Of a stretch of 11,289 nucleotides of DNA, positions 1-5,941 are shown one piece after another. The stretch spans positions 1 to 11,289 of the forward strand of contig CANQRJ010000039.1 in the NCBI GenBank assembly GCA_947626215.1, in the 5' to 3' direction. The position numbers were made by a program, and so were the translations under genes. This DNA comes from an uncultured Bacilli bacterium. Lineage in GTDB: Bacteria; Bacillota_I; Bacilli_A; RF39; UBA660. Each line of letters starts with the position of its first letter. The stretch's first letter is position 1. Below the pieces are notes generated by a model that made no database searches, was not told the DNA's origin, and was given only the letters and a program-made list of their open reading frames with translations.

Positions 1-543
1 CAACCGAATGAATCTTATACAATGAGTAAAAATGTCATTCAAATCAATTTAAACAATTATGATTATTTTAAGAAAAATGATTTTGTCTATCATTCTAAAA
101 TGATAGAAGAAAAATATGGAATGGTAAGAGATGAAATGATACAAATCATTGATATCAACCTTGATTTTCTATTTACCTTAGACTATAATGATATTAAGAA
201 GTTAAAAGAAAAAGACCTTGCGTGGTTATTATACGTTTTCGTATGTAAAGATGAAAAATTAAGAGAAAAGATATACGGAAATGATAAAATGATGAAAAGA
301 GTGGGTGAAAAATTGAAAGAAATGACAGGGAAGTATGATGATAAGTTATTTTATAATCCAGAAGAATTTCGAAATAAAGCTATTTATAATAAAGGATTTG
401 ATGAAGGTATCAAAAGTGAAAAAAAAGAAATAGTAAAGTCAATGATTCATAAATACCTTATAGAAGATATTATAGAAATCACTCATTTAACCAAAGAAGA
501 GATTGAAACTCTTCAAAAAGAAATAAACTCTGAAAAAAAATAA
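1..543 (+). CDS. Rpn family recombination-promoting nuclease / PD-(D/E)XK nuclease family transposase, C-terminal part (5' end outside window)
   Basis: The reading frame is open from base 1 (QPNESYTMSKNVIQINLNNY...), so the ATG at 22 is probably internal and the gene starts upstream of the window. The text matches the middle and end of Rpn proteins: a VIQINLNNY strand after the nuclease core, the LDYNDIKKLKEKDLAWLLYVF segment, then KLFYNPEEFRNKAIYNKGFDEGIKSEKKEIVKSMI, the tail typical of this family. Family members are about 280-300 residues and carry a PD-(D/E)XK DNA endonuclease core in the N-terminal half; that core would lie outside, so catalytic residues cannot be checked. Known members promote RecA-independent recombination or act in phage defence; many are multicopy and decaying. 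The stop at 541-543 lies within a terminator hairpin. The C-terminal 85 residues are duplicated just downstream. Family assignment is by recognition of sequence pattern only. Confidence 0.8.
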   Translation, partial: QPNESYTMSKNVIQINLNNYDYFKKNDFVYHSKMIEEKYGMVRDEMIQIIDINLDFLFTLDYNDIKKLKEKDLAWLLYVFVCKDEKLREKIYGNDKMMKRVGEKLKEMTGKYDDKLFYNPEEFRNKAIYNKGFDEGIKSEKKEIVKSMIHKYLIEDIIEITHLTKEEIETLQKEINSEKK

Positions 544-557
544 TTAGAGTTTTTTTC
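343..557 (+). repeat. Duplicated Rpn C-terminal segment, copy 1
   Basis: Bases 343-407 match 650-714 with about four differences in 65, and bases 478-557 match 794-871 nearly as well, including the stop region and the terminator. The stretch between (408-477) is more diverged, and weaker protein similarity extends left to about 285. This is a direct duplication of gene 3' end plus terminator. Confidence 0.85.
525..557 (+). terminator. Intrinsic terminator overlapping the stop of the Rpn gene
   Basis: AAACTCT at 525-531 pairs with AGAGTTT at 546-552 across a 14-base loop that contains the stop codon, and a run of T follows to 556. The same structure recurs at 841-871 behind the duplicated tail, so the terminator was copied with the coding segment. 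Confidence 0.75.
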
Positions 558-578
558 ATGATTATAATATCTTTACTC

Positions 579-607
579 TTGAAAATTTTTAAAATGTAGG
601 CTATAAT
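579..607 (+). promoter_or_regulatory. Near-consensus sigma-A promoter for the stand-alone Rpn tail
   Basis: TTGAAA at 579-584 and TATAAT at 602-607 are separated by exactly 17 bases: five of six and six of six consensus matches. The expected start of transcription is near 614, giving a leader of about 18 bases before the ATG at 632. The -10 sits right where similarity to copy 1 begins, as if the duplication joint created or captured the promoter. Confidence 0.7.
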
Positions 608-631
608 GAATTTAAGAAAGTTGATGAAAAA

Positions 632-862
632 ATGAAAGAATTTGATAAGAAGCTATTTTATAATCCAGAAGAATTTCGAAATAAAGCCATTTATAATAAT
701 GGATTCGATGAAGGATTTGATAAAGGCAAATTAGAAATGGTGGAATCATTAATAAAAGAAATGCCTGATATCAATATAGATACTCTTATGAAAGTCACTT
801 ATTTAACCAAAGAAGAAATTGAATCTCTTCAAAAAGAAATAAACTCTAAAAAAAATGATTAG
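632..862 (+). CDS. Stand-alone C-terminal fragment of an Rpn family protein (76 aa)
   Basis: The product begins MKEFDKKLFYNPEEFRNKAIYNNGF and continues to NSKKND; it parallels the last 80 or so residues of the gene at 1-543 and has no nuclease core. The frame is open upstream only to a TAA at 590-592. Two readings are possible. It may be a dead remnant of a partial duplication. Or it may be a working small protein: E. coli Rpn genes are known to make short C-terminal proteins from internal starts that block the full-length toxic nuclease, and this fragment corresponds to that region and has its own strong promoter. The ribosome binding site is weak (GAAAG at 616-620). The stop overlaps the stop of the convergent minus-strand gene by 4 bases. 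Coding status is moderately supported; function is inference. Confidence 0.55.
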   Translation: MKEFDKKLFYNPEEFRNKAIYNNGFDEGFDKGKLEMVESLIKEMPDINIDTLMKVTYLTKEEIESLQKEINSKKND

Positions 863-871
863 AGTTTTTTT
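841..871. terminator. Bidirectional terminator between convergent genes
   Basis: AAACTCT at 841-847 pairs with AGAGTTT at 861-867 over a 13-base loop, followed by T to 871 on the plus strand. On the minus strand the same stem is followed by a T-rich stretch (complement of the A-rich 827-843), so it can serve both convergent genes. Both stop codons lie in the loop and right arm. Confidence 0.7.
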
Positions 872-1494
872 CGTATTAAGGTATAAGGGTTTGTTTTAAG
901 ATTATTAGTTTCTAACATTTGCTTGAACTCATTTTGTATGTCTTCTAACTGTTCATAAAAAATAACTTTTTCACTCATGAATTCTTTGTCATTAGAAATA
1001 TTCTCACCTTTTTTAGCAATGAAATAAACAGGAATGTGATGAGCGTAAGCATAAGTAACATAGATTAAAGGATGAACATTTGAATTTTGATTTTCTATAA
1101 CTAAACAGTCGGAAGTTTCCATTTCTTTAAAAATAGAACTTAAATCCATCTTATCTATAAGAATAACCTCCATGTTTAAATTTTCAAAACACATTTTTAA
1201 ATCTTTGTTAAATGAATTTAAAAGAACTTTTAAACCTTCTTTTTCATAATCTCTTTTGTATTCAGTAAAACGATATTTTTCCTTTACATCAGGATATTTT
1301 TTATGATCCACTTCACTACAAAACATATCATAAGGTCTAGCCCATGTTAAATGTTCTCCATAAAGGGCTTGATAAACTACAATTCTCTTCTTCACTTCAT
1401 CATTATTTGATTCACTATCAAAAGCAATCTCTTTCACTAAATATAATTTTCCTTTAAAATGTTGATAAATTTTATTAACTTCTATTTCTCTCAT
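859..1494 (-). CDS. DUF1653 domain protein with C-terminal nucleoside 2-deoxyribosyltransferase-like domain (211 aa)
   Basis: Residues 8-78 (IYQHFKGKLYLVKEIAFDSE..., IVVYQALYGE, WARPYDMF) fit the DUF1653 family, short proteins of unknown role with a YxHFKG...VYRALYG...RP..MF pattern. Residues 105-192 form a second domain: a strand EVILID, then SDCLVIENQNSNVHPLIYVTYAYAHHIPVYFIAKKGE, which resembles the '(D)xxV...E-x-G-Y-A...PV' core of nucleoside 2-deoxyribosyltransferases and related Rossmann-like NAD/nucleotide-binding folds. In my alignment the catalytic Glu before the YA pair is Tyr145, so it may bind rather than cleave. A good RBS (AAGGAG on the minus strand, 1504-1509) precedes the ATG. 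The last codons and stop are written in the terminator stem of the neighbouring duplication. DUF1653 is a confident call; the second domain is tentative. Confidence 0.75.
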   Translation of the reverse strand: MREIEVNKIYQHFKGKLYLVKEIAFDSESNNDEVKKRIVVYQALYGEHLTWARPYDMFCSEVDHKKYPDVKEKYRFTEYKRDYEKEGLKVLLNSFNKDLKMCFENLNMEVILIDKMDLSSIFKEMETSDCLVIENQNSNVHPLIYVTYAYAHHIPVYFIAKKGENISNDKEFMSEKVIFYEQLEDIQNEFKQMLETNNLKTNPYTLIRKKL

Positions 1495-1571
1495 TTTTCT
1501 AAACTCCTTATCTTTTTTTAAAATTTTTATTTTTTAAATCATTAAATAGTTTCATCAATCATTAAAAATAA

Positions 1572-1609
1572 AATCTGTATTCATTATAACAGATTAAAAA
1601 CCTTTTTAA
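1572..1609 (-). promoter_or_regulatory. Extended -10 promoter with operator-like inverted repeat for the DUF1653 gene
   Basis: On the minus strand TATAAT (plus 1583-1588) is preceded by TGT, giving an extended -10, with a weak TTTAAA (1604-1609) 15-16 bases upstream. A perfect 7-base inverted repeat, AATCTGT at 1572-1578 and ACAGATT at 1589-1595, flanks the -10 with 10 bases between its arms, a layout suited to a dimeric repressor. The nearby XRE regulator is an obvious but untested candidate. Confidence 0.5.
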
Positions 1610-1629
1610 AAGAATTAAATTATAACGGC

Positions 1630-1682
1630 TTGTGGTTAATAAAAATCATTTTTTGTGGTTTATAATAATTATAGGTGGTGAA
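1630..1682 (+). promoter_or_regulatory. Promoter-like region with direct repeats and a ribosome binding site but no gene
   Basis: TTGTGGTTAATAA (1630-1642) and TTGTGGTTTATAA (1653-1665) are direct repeats differing at one base, 23 bases apart. The second runs into TATAAT (1661-1666), and an AGGTGG motif follows at 1673-1678. The only reading frame after it is eight codons from GTG 1679. It looks like the 5' end of a lost gene or a regulator-binding region. The -35 is poor. Confidence 0.3.
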
Positions 1683-1683
1683 G

Positions 1684-1710
1684 AAAAAACAATTATTTAA
1701 CTAATAATTG
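1684..1710 (-). terminator. Intrinsic terminator of the XRE regulator gene
   Basis: CAATTATT (1690-1697) and AATAATTG (1703-1710) form a perfect 8-base stem with a 5-base loop. On the minus strand it is followed by six T (complement of 1684-1689). The stem includes the stop codon at 1693-1695. Confidence 0.8.
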
Positions 1711-1923
1711 TTCTGGGTTATAACTATCTGTTATCAAGAATAATTCGCCTGGGGTACAATTTAGATACTTACAAAAATCTTCGATGTACTTAAATGAGAT
1801 TGAAAGAGTGTCACCTCTAATAATTCGATTTAAGTTTCTAGAAGTAATATTCATTTGTTTGCATAACCAATACTTTGATCTATGGTTCTTTTTAAGTAAT
1901 GGTTCTATTCTTAAACGTACCAT
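1693..1923 (-). CDS. Small XRE/Cro-C1 family helix-turn-helix regulator (76 aa)
   Basis: MVRLRIEPLLKKNHRSKYWLCKQMNITSRNLNRIIRGDTLSISFKYIEDFCKYLNCTPGELF is the standard Cro/C1-type HTH of the YozG-like group (HTH_26): helix 2 SKYWLCKQM, recognition helix SRNLNRIIRG, then IEDFCKYLNCTPGELF as closing helices. It should bind DNA as a dimer; no effector domain follows. I take ATG 1923 rather than the GTG at 1932, because AAGGTGG (minus strand, 1930-1936) lies at proper distance from 1923 and would overlap the upstream codon. It is divergent from the large repeat protein gene across 130 bases and upstream of the DUF1653 gene on the same strand, separated by its own terminator. Either neighbour could be a target; that is inference. 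Confidence 0.85.
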   Translation of the reverse strand: MVRLRIEPLLKKNHRSKYWLCKQMNITSRNLNRIIRGDTLSISFKYIEDFCKYLNCTPGELFLITDSYNPEQLLVK

Positions 1924-1978
1924 ATTCACCACCTTTACTTTTAAATTGTATAAAAAAGTAAAACTGCAAATAAGATAC

Positions 1979-2008
1979 TTGAAATACCCTTATTTTATAA
2001 TATATAAT
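1979..2008 (+). promoter_or_regulatory. Sigma-A promoter of the repeat-protein gene
   Basis: TTGAAA at 1979-1984 and TATAAT at 2003-2008 are 18 bases apart. A second TATAAT at 1996-2001 is too close to the -35 to be used with it. Transcription would start near 2015. Confidence 0.65.
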
Positions 2009-2042
2009 AAAAAATATAAGATATAGGCATAATAAAATAAGG
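1988..2042 (+). repeat. 11-base inverted repeat overlapping promoter and ribosome binding site
   Basis: CCTTATTTTAT (1988-1998) and ATAAAATAAGG (2032-2042) are perfect reverse complements. The left arm lies in the promoter spacer, the -10 lies between the arms, and the right arm contains most of the AAGGAG ribosome binding site (2039-2044). A transcript from the local promoter lacks the left arm, while a read-through transcript would carry both arms. Confidence 0.5.
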
Positions 2043-2053
2043 AGTGAAAGAAA

Positions 2054-3676
2054 ATGGAAAAGAAAAAGAAGTATTTATTAGTAATAGGAATATTGATTAT
2101 ATTTTTAGGAGTTATAGGTCTTACTTATGCTTATTGGACTATAACATTAAAACAAAAAGATACAAATGTAGTATATTCAACATGTTTAAAACTAAATTTT
2201 GAAGATGAAAATGAAATAAATTTACAAAAAGCCCATCCAATGGATGAAAATGAAAAATTAGAATTTTATGAAACAACAACACCTTATCATTTTACAATAG
2301 AAAACGTATGTGATATGGATGCCGAATTATCTATAAATCTAGAAAGTATACCAGTAAAAGAAGGACAAAAACAATTAAGTGATGAATGGATAGATGTAGA
2401 ATTATTTGATGGAGGAATAAAAGCAAGTAAAGAAAATGTAATATATAATAAAAGTAGAAAATTAACAGAAAATCCAGTCAATGACAGTAAATTAATTGAA
2501 AATGCCAAAGAAGCATACAATCTTTATAATCTTACCATAAAATCAAAAGAAACAAAAGAATTTAATATGCTATTATATTTAGATGATAATACTCCATCAG
2601 AACCAGAAATGATGAATGCAAGTTGGATAGGAAAAGTAACAATAAATGCAGTTCAAAAAGTTTCTACAGAACCAAAAGGAATGTTAAGAAAATTAGAAAA
2701 AACAATAGTTGTGGATGAAGATTGTGTGTCCGATTTAGGAGACATAGAACTTTGCTCTTATGAAAGCACTGTCCAAAAAGGAATGTGGAAATATAAAGAA
2801 CAAATTACTCAAATTATTTTTGAAAATAAGCTAGATCCTAATGCTCATAAAGAGGCGGGAGTAATCTCATCAGATGAAAGTGCTCTTGAAGATCAAAGTG
2901 TCATGAGTTATCTAGTACCAACAGAAGAAACTGTACAAGTATGGAATGAGGAAACAGAAGAAAATATAAATAAACCTGCATATATAGCTTATATACAAGG
3001 GGATGGAGAAATTAAAGGGAATCCAGATAGTAGTTCTTTGTTTGATGATTTTAAAAATGTAACAAATATAGAAGGAATGGATTATTTTAATACAAGCCAG
3101 GTAACTAATATGAGTGGTATGTTTCGGGGAATGGAATCATTAACATCATTAAATTTAGGTGATCAATTTAATACAAGTAATGTTACAGATATGAATCAGA
3201 TGTTTGCTTATATGTATGATTTAACATCACTAAATTTAGGTAACCATTTTGATACGAGTAATGTAGAAGATATGAGTAGTATGTTTTCTAATATGCAAGC
3301 ATTAACTTCATTAGATTTAGGCGATCAATTTAATACAAGTAATGTTACAGATATGGGTGGTATGTTTTCACAGATGACATCATTAACAGAATTAGATTTA
3401 ACCCTATATGATTTTGATACAAGTCAAGTAACAGATATGAGTAATATGTTTGGTGGAATGGAATTATTAACTTCATTAAATTTAGGAAATCAATTTAATA
3501 CAAGTAATGTTACAGATATGAGTTTTATGTTTTCATATATGACAAATATAAATAAAATAGAATATGGTGAGTTATTTATTCATAATCCTGATGTTGATAT
3601 TTATTATATGTTTGGTATCACAAATTCAAATGTAAACAAACCTACCGGAAATGGTTGGGATGGAGTATGGACTTAA
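2054..3676 (+). CDS. Exported surface protein with SipW-type signal sequence and BspA/DUF285-type repeats (540 aa)
   Basis: Residues 2-6 are lysine-rich after MEK, and 8-26 are a hydrophobic membrane segment ending LTYAYW, like the signal peptides of TasA/camelysin-type proteins cut by SipW-like ER-type signal peptidases. Residues 30-330 form a globular part with two cysteine pairs (C44/C86 and C224/C234) that could be disulfides outside the cell. Residues 340-520 hold six repeats with the core F-(N/D)-T-S-(N/Q)-V-x-(D/N)-M-x-x-M-F, the DUF285 / 26-residue surface-protein repeat related to BspA leucine-rich repeats. Such proteins bind host or cell-surface partners. There is no LPxTG sorting signal; the chain ends GNGWDGVWT. 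AAGGAG (2039-2044) sits 9 bases before the ATG. The gene is monocistronic between its own promoter and a terminator. Family is clear; ligand unknown. Confidence 0.85.
   Translation: MEKKKKYLLVIGILIIFLGVIGLTYAYWTITLKQKDTNVVYSTCLKLNFEDENEINLQKAHPMDENEKLEFYETTTPYHFTIENVCDMDAELSINLESIPVKEGQKQLSDEWIDVELFDGGIKASKENVIYNKSRKLTENPVNDSKLIENAKEAYNLYNLTIKSKETKEFNMLLYLDDNTPSEPEMMNASWIGKVTINAVQKVSTEPKGMLRKLEKTIVVDEDCVSDLGDIELCSYESTVQKGMWKYKEQITQIIFENKLDPNAHKEAGVISSDESALEDQSVMSYLVPTEETVQVWNEETEENINKPAYIAYIQGDGEIKGNPDSSSLFDDFKNVTNIEGMDYFNTSQVTNMSGMFRGMESLTSLNLGDQFNTSNVTDMNQMFAYMYDLTSLNLGNHFDTSNVEDMSSMFSNMQALTSLDLGDQFNTSNVTDMGGMFSQMTSLTELDLTLYDFDTSQVTDMSNMFGGMELLTSLNLGNQFNTSNVTDMSFMFSYMTNINKIEYGELFIHNPDVDIYYMFGITNSNVNKPTGNGWDGVWT
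3086..3532 (+). repeat. Six in-frame 27-codon repeats
   Basis: The core motif starts at residues 345, 372, 399, 426, 454 and 481, giving a period of 27 residues (81 bases) with one 28-residue step. The DNA units share blocks such as tttaatacaagtaatgttac, so copy number may change by slippage or recombination. Confidence 0.85.
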
Positions 3677-3703
3677 ATTTACATAAATAATCAATTATTT
3701 TCT

Positions 3704-3731
3704 TTTAAAATCACTCCTTTTTTTGTATAAT
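3704..3731 (+). promoter_or_regulatory. Probable ackA promoter, -10 inside the hairpin loop
   Basis: TATAAT at 3726-3731 lies in the loop of the hairpin; a weak TTTAAA at 3704-3709 is 16 bases upstream. Transcription starting near 3738 would omit the left arm and leave the ribosome binding site free. Confidence 0.55.
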
Positions 3732-3753
3732 GATAAAGAGGAGTGATTTTTTA
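3707..3753 (+). terminator. Strong hairpin ending the repeat-protein transcript and covering the ackA ribosome binding site
   Basis: AAAATCACTCCT (3707-3718) pairs perfectly with AGGAGTGATTTT (3739-3750), and a G-U pair plus three A-U pairs extend the stem inward. T continues to 3752. The right arm contains the ackA AGGAG at 3739-3743. Confidence 0.75.
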
Positions 3754-3754
3754 T

Positions 3755-4948
3755 ATGAAAATTTTAGCAGTAAATGCCGGTAGTTCTTCTTTAAAATTTA
3801 AAGCTTATGAAATGCCTGAAGAAAAAGTTTTAGTAAGTGGAACTTTTGAAAGAATTGGAATATCTGGCGGATTTTATACCATTAAAATAAATGGTGAAAA
3901 AATAAGACGTGATGCCGATTTGACAAGTCATACGGTGGCTTTTCAAATATTAATGCAAGAATTAAAAGATTTAAATGTTGTAAAATCTTTTGATGAAATA
4001 AAAGGAGTCGGGCATCGTGTAGTTCAAGGTGCAGATCATTATGATAAAAGTGTCGTGGCAACCGATGAAGTAGTAGAAGATATTTCTTCTTTATCTACCT
4101 TGGCGCCTTTACATAACCCTGCGGCAGTTCTTGGAATCAAGGCCGCTAAAGAGGTAGTGCCTAATGCAACACATGTTGTTGTATTTGATACAGCTTTTCA
4201 TCAAACAATGCCTAAAGAAAATTATTTATATGCTTTACCAAAAAATTGGTATAGAGATTATCAAGTAAGAAAATATGGGGCGCATGGTACAAGTCATAAA
4301 TATATTTCTGAAGTCATGAGAAATATTTTAGGAAAAGACAAAAAACTCATTGTTTGCCATATTGGGTCTGGTGCATCTATAAGTGCAATTAAAGATGGGA
4401 TATGTGTAAATACTTCTATGGGATTTACTCCAAATGCCGGTCTTATCATGGGCACTCGTTCAGGAGATATTGACGCCACAATACTTCCTTATATGATGGA
4501 AAAAAGTGGATTAAGCGCTAAAGAACTTGATACGGCTTTAAATAAAGAAAGTGGTCTTTTTGCAATAAGCGGTGGATTTAGTGATATGAGAGATATTGAA
4601 TCAGAAATTCAAAATAAAAATGAAGATGCACTTCTTGCCATGGAAATGTTTGTAAAAAGAGTGGTGGATTACATTGCAAAATATTATTTTGAGCTTGAAG
4701 GATGTGATGCCATCGTTTTCACTGCAGGTATTGGAGAAAATGGCCCTGATCAAAGAGAAAGAATTGCAAAAAAATTAGCTTTCTTAGGAGTAGAATTAGA
4801 CACGGAATTAAATAATAGTACGGCAAGTTATTTAAGCCGTTCCGAAGGACTTATTACAACGAAAAATTCAAAAATTCCAATGTATGTAATACCAACTGAT
4901 GAAGAGGTCATGATTGCAAGAGACACTTATTTAAATATTGAAAAATAG
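3755..4948 (+). CDS. ackA: Acetate kinase (397 aa)
   Basis: The enzyme transfers phosphate between acetyl phosphate and ADP, making ATP and acetate in fermentation; it is cytosolic. Visible family signatures: NAGSSSLKF at 7-15 with N7, GHRVVQG at 86-92 with R88, PLHNP, FDTAFHQTMP with catalytic D145, AHGTSH with H177, HIGSGAS phosphate loop, MGFTP...GLIMGTRSGDID with R235, FTAGIGENGPDQR at 322-334, and TDEEVMIARDT with E383/E384. Length equals the usual 395-400. I use ATG 3755, giving the canonical MKILAVNAGSS start; an upstream GTG at 3743 overlaps the ribosome binding site AGGAG (3739-3743). No pta lies beside it in this window, so phosphotransacetylase must be encoded elsewhere. nrnA follows after 12 bases, probably cotranscribed. 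Confidence 0.97.
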   Translation: MKILAVNAGSSSLKFKAYEMPEEKVLVSGTFERIGISGGFYTIKINGEKIRRDADLTSHTVAFQILMQELKDLNVVKSFDEIKGVGHRVVQGADHYDKSVVATDEVVEDISSLSTLAPLHNPAAVLGIKAAKEVVPNATHVVVFDTAFHQTMPKENYLYALPKNWYRDYQVRKYGAHGTSHKYISEVMRNILGKDKKLIVCHIGSGASISAIKDGICVNTSMGFTPNAGLIMGTRSGDIDATILPYMMEKSGLSAKELDTALNKESGLFAISGGFSDMRDIESEIQNKNEDALLAMEMFVKRVVDYIAKYYFELEGCDAIVFTAGIGENGPDQRERIAKKLAFLGVELDTELNNSTASYLSRSEGLITTKNSKIPMYVIPTDEEVMIARDTYLNIEK

Positions 4949-4960
4949 AAAAGAGGAAAT

Positions 4961-5941
4961 ATGACAAGAGATATCTGGAAGAAAATTATAAAAAAAATAA
5001 AACAATATGATACCATTGTAATAGCAAGACATATTGGGCCAGATCCAGATGCGATTTGTTCTCAAATAGCTCTTCGAGATGCGATTAAAGATAATTTTCC
5101 TAAAAAGAATGTCTATGCGGTAGGCGCCGGAGTCTCTAAATTTCGCAAATATGGAATACTTGATAAACCCGATATTTCCACTTTAAAAAAAGTACTATTA
5201 ATAACTTTAGATGTGCCTAATAAGTCTAGAATAGATGGAATTGAAGGCATGAAAATTTCTGAAATAATAAAAATAGATCACCATCCTTTTGAAGAAGATT
5301 TTGGGGGTTTAGAGTGGATGGATGAAAATGCTTGCAGTACTTGTCAGATGATTACAAAAATGTTATTAAATAGTCATTTAGATATTTCAAATGGGGTGGC
5401 AGAAAATTTATTTTTAGGGATTGTTTCTGACAGTGATCGATTTTTACTTTCTTATACCACCACAGAAACATTTTCTATTGTAACATCTTTACTTACTAGA
5501 ACAAAAATACCTTTTACAAAATATTACGAAAAATTATATGAAAGACCTATTGAAGAATTAAAATTTATGGGATATTTAATAGATCATTTAACAATAACTG
5601 AAAATGGATTTGCCTATGTTTTTATTTCAAATGAAATAATTGAAGAATATAAAGTAGATACGGCGACGGCATCCAATATGATTAATAATTTTAATTATAT
5701 CAAAGGAGTCCATGTCTGGTCCTTCGTGACTGAAGATAAAAAAAATAACATATATAAGGTGAATATTAGAAGTAAAGGACCTATTATTAATGAAATTGCA
5801 TCAAAATATAATGGAGGAGGACATAAATTTGCAAGTGGAGTAAGAACCCCTAACAAAGAAGATATCGATATGTTATTTAATGACTTAGATCTAGCTTGTA
5901 AAGAATATAAAATTGACAAAGAAAAAAATGATATGGTATAA
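4961..5941 (+). CDS. nrnA: DHH/DHHA1 phosphoesterase, NrnA-like oligoribonuclease / pAp phosphatase (326 aa)
   Basis: The protein has the DHH core: H24, D28 and D30 in HIGPDPDAICSQ, D84 in ITLDVPN, the DHH triad D106-H107-H108, and D157 in GIVSDSDRF, which together bind two Mn ions. The C-terminal DHHA1 substrate-binding part carries the GGGHKFASG signature at 285-293. NrnA enzymes degrade 2-5 nucleotide RNAs to monomers and dephosphorylate pAp. There are no membrane, PAS or GGDEF segments, which argues against GdpP, and length fits NrnA (310-325). In motif I the usual GS is CS (DAICS), a mild variation. AGAGGA lies 7 bases before the ATG. The last 29 bases also hold a strong promoter for the next gene. 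NrnA is more likely than another small DHH enzyme, but substrate cannot be fixed from sequence. Confidence 0.9.
   Translation: MTRDIWKKIIKKIKQYDTIVIARHIGPDPDAICSQIALRDAIKDNFPKKNVYAVGAGVSKFRKYGILDKPDISTLKKVLLITLDVPNKSRIDGIEGMKISEIIKIDHHPFEEDFGGLEWMDENACSTCQMITKMLLNSHLDISNGVAENLFLGIVSDSDRFLLSYTTTETFSIVTSLLTRTKIPFTKYYEKLYERPIEELKFMGYLIDHLTITENGFAYVFISNEIIEEYKVDTATASNMINNFNYIKGVHVWSFVTEDKKNNIYKVNIRSKGPIINEIASKYNGGGHKFASGVRTPNKEDIDMLFNDLDLACKEYKIDKEKNDMV

Larger units (their letters stand above)
605..871 (+). repeat. Duplicated Rpn C-terminal segment, copy 2
   Basis: This is the second member of the direct duplication described for 343-557. Near-identical blocks are 650-714 and 794-871, and protein-level similarity reaches back to about 605. 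A one-base length difference in the A-run before the stop gives the two copies different last residues (NSEKK against NSKKND). Confidence 0.85.

Noticed and set aside
1..871. Intact insertion sequence around the Rpn genes
   Set aside because: Despite the transposase label of the family, no terminal inverted repeats or target duplications are visible and the left end is outside the window.
1537..1566. AATCATTAAA direct repeat (1537-1546 and 1557-1566), 20 bases apart
   Set aside because: It is low-complexity AT sequence downstream of the minus-strand -10 with no known motif; likely chance.
1945..1969. TTGCAG/TACAAT on the minus strand as the XRE gene promoter
   Set aside because: The spacer is only 13 bases and no better -35 is present, so the regulator's promoter remains undefined.
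1784..2026. Plus-strand 80-codon frame antisense to the XRE gene
   Set aside because: It overlaps a recognisable HTH gene on the other strand, has no family pattern, and its 3' half is just AT-rich intergenic sequence.
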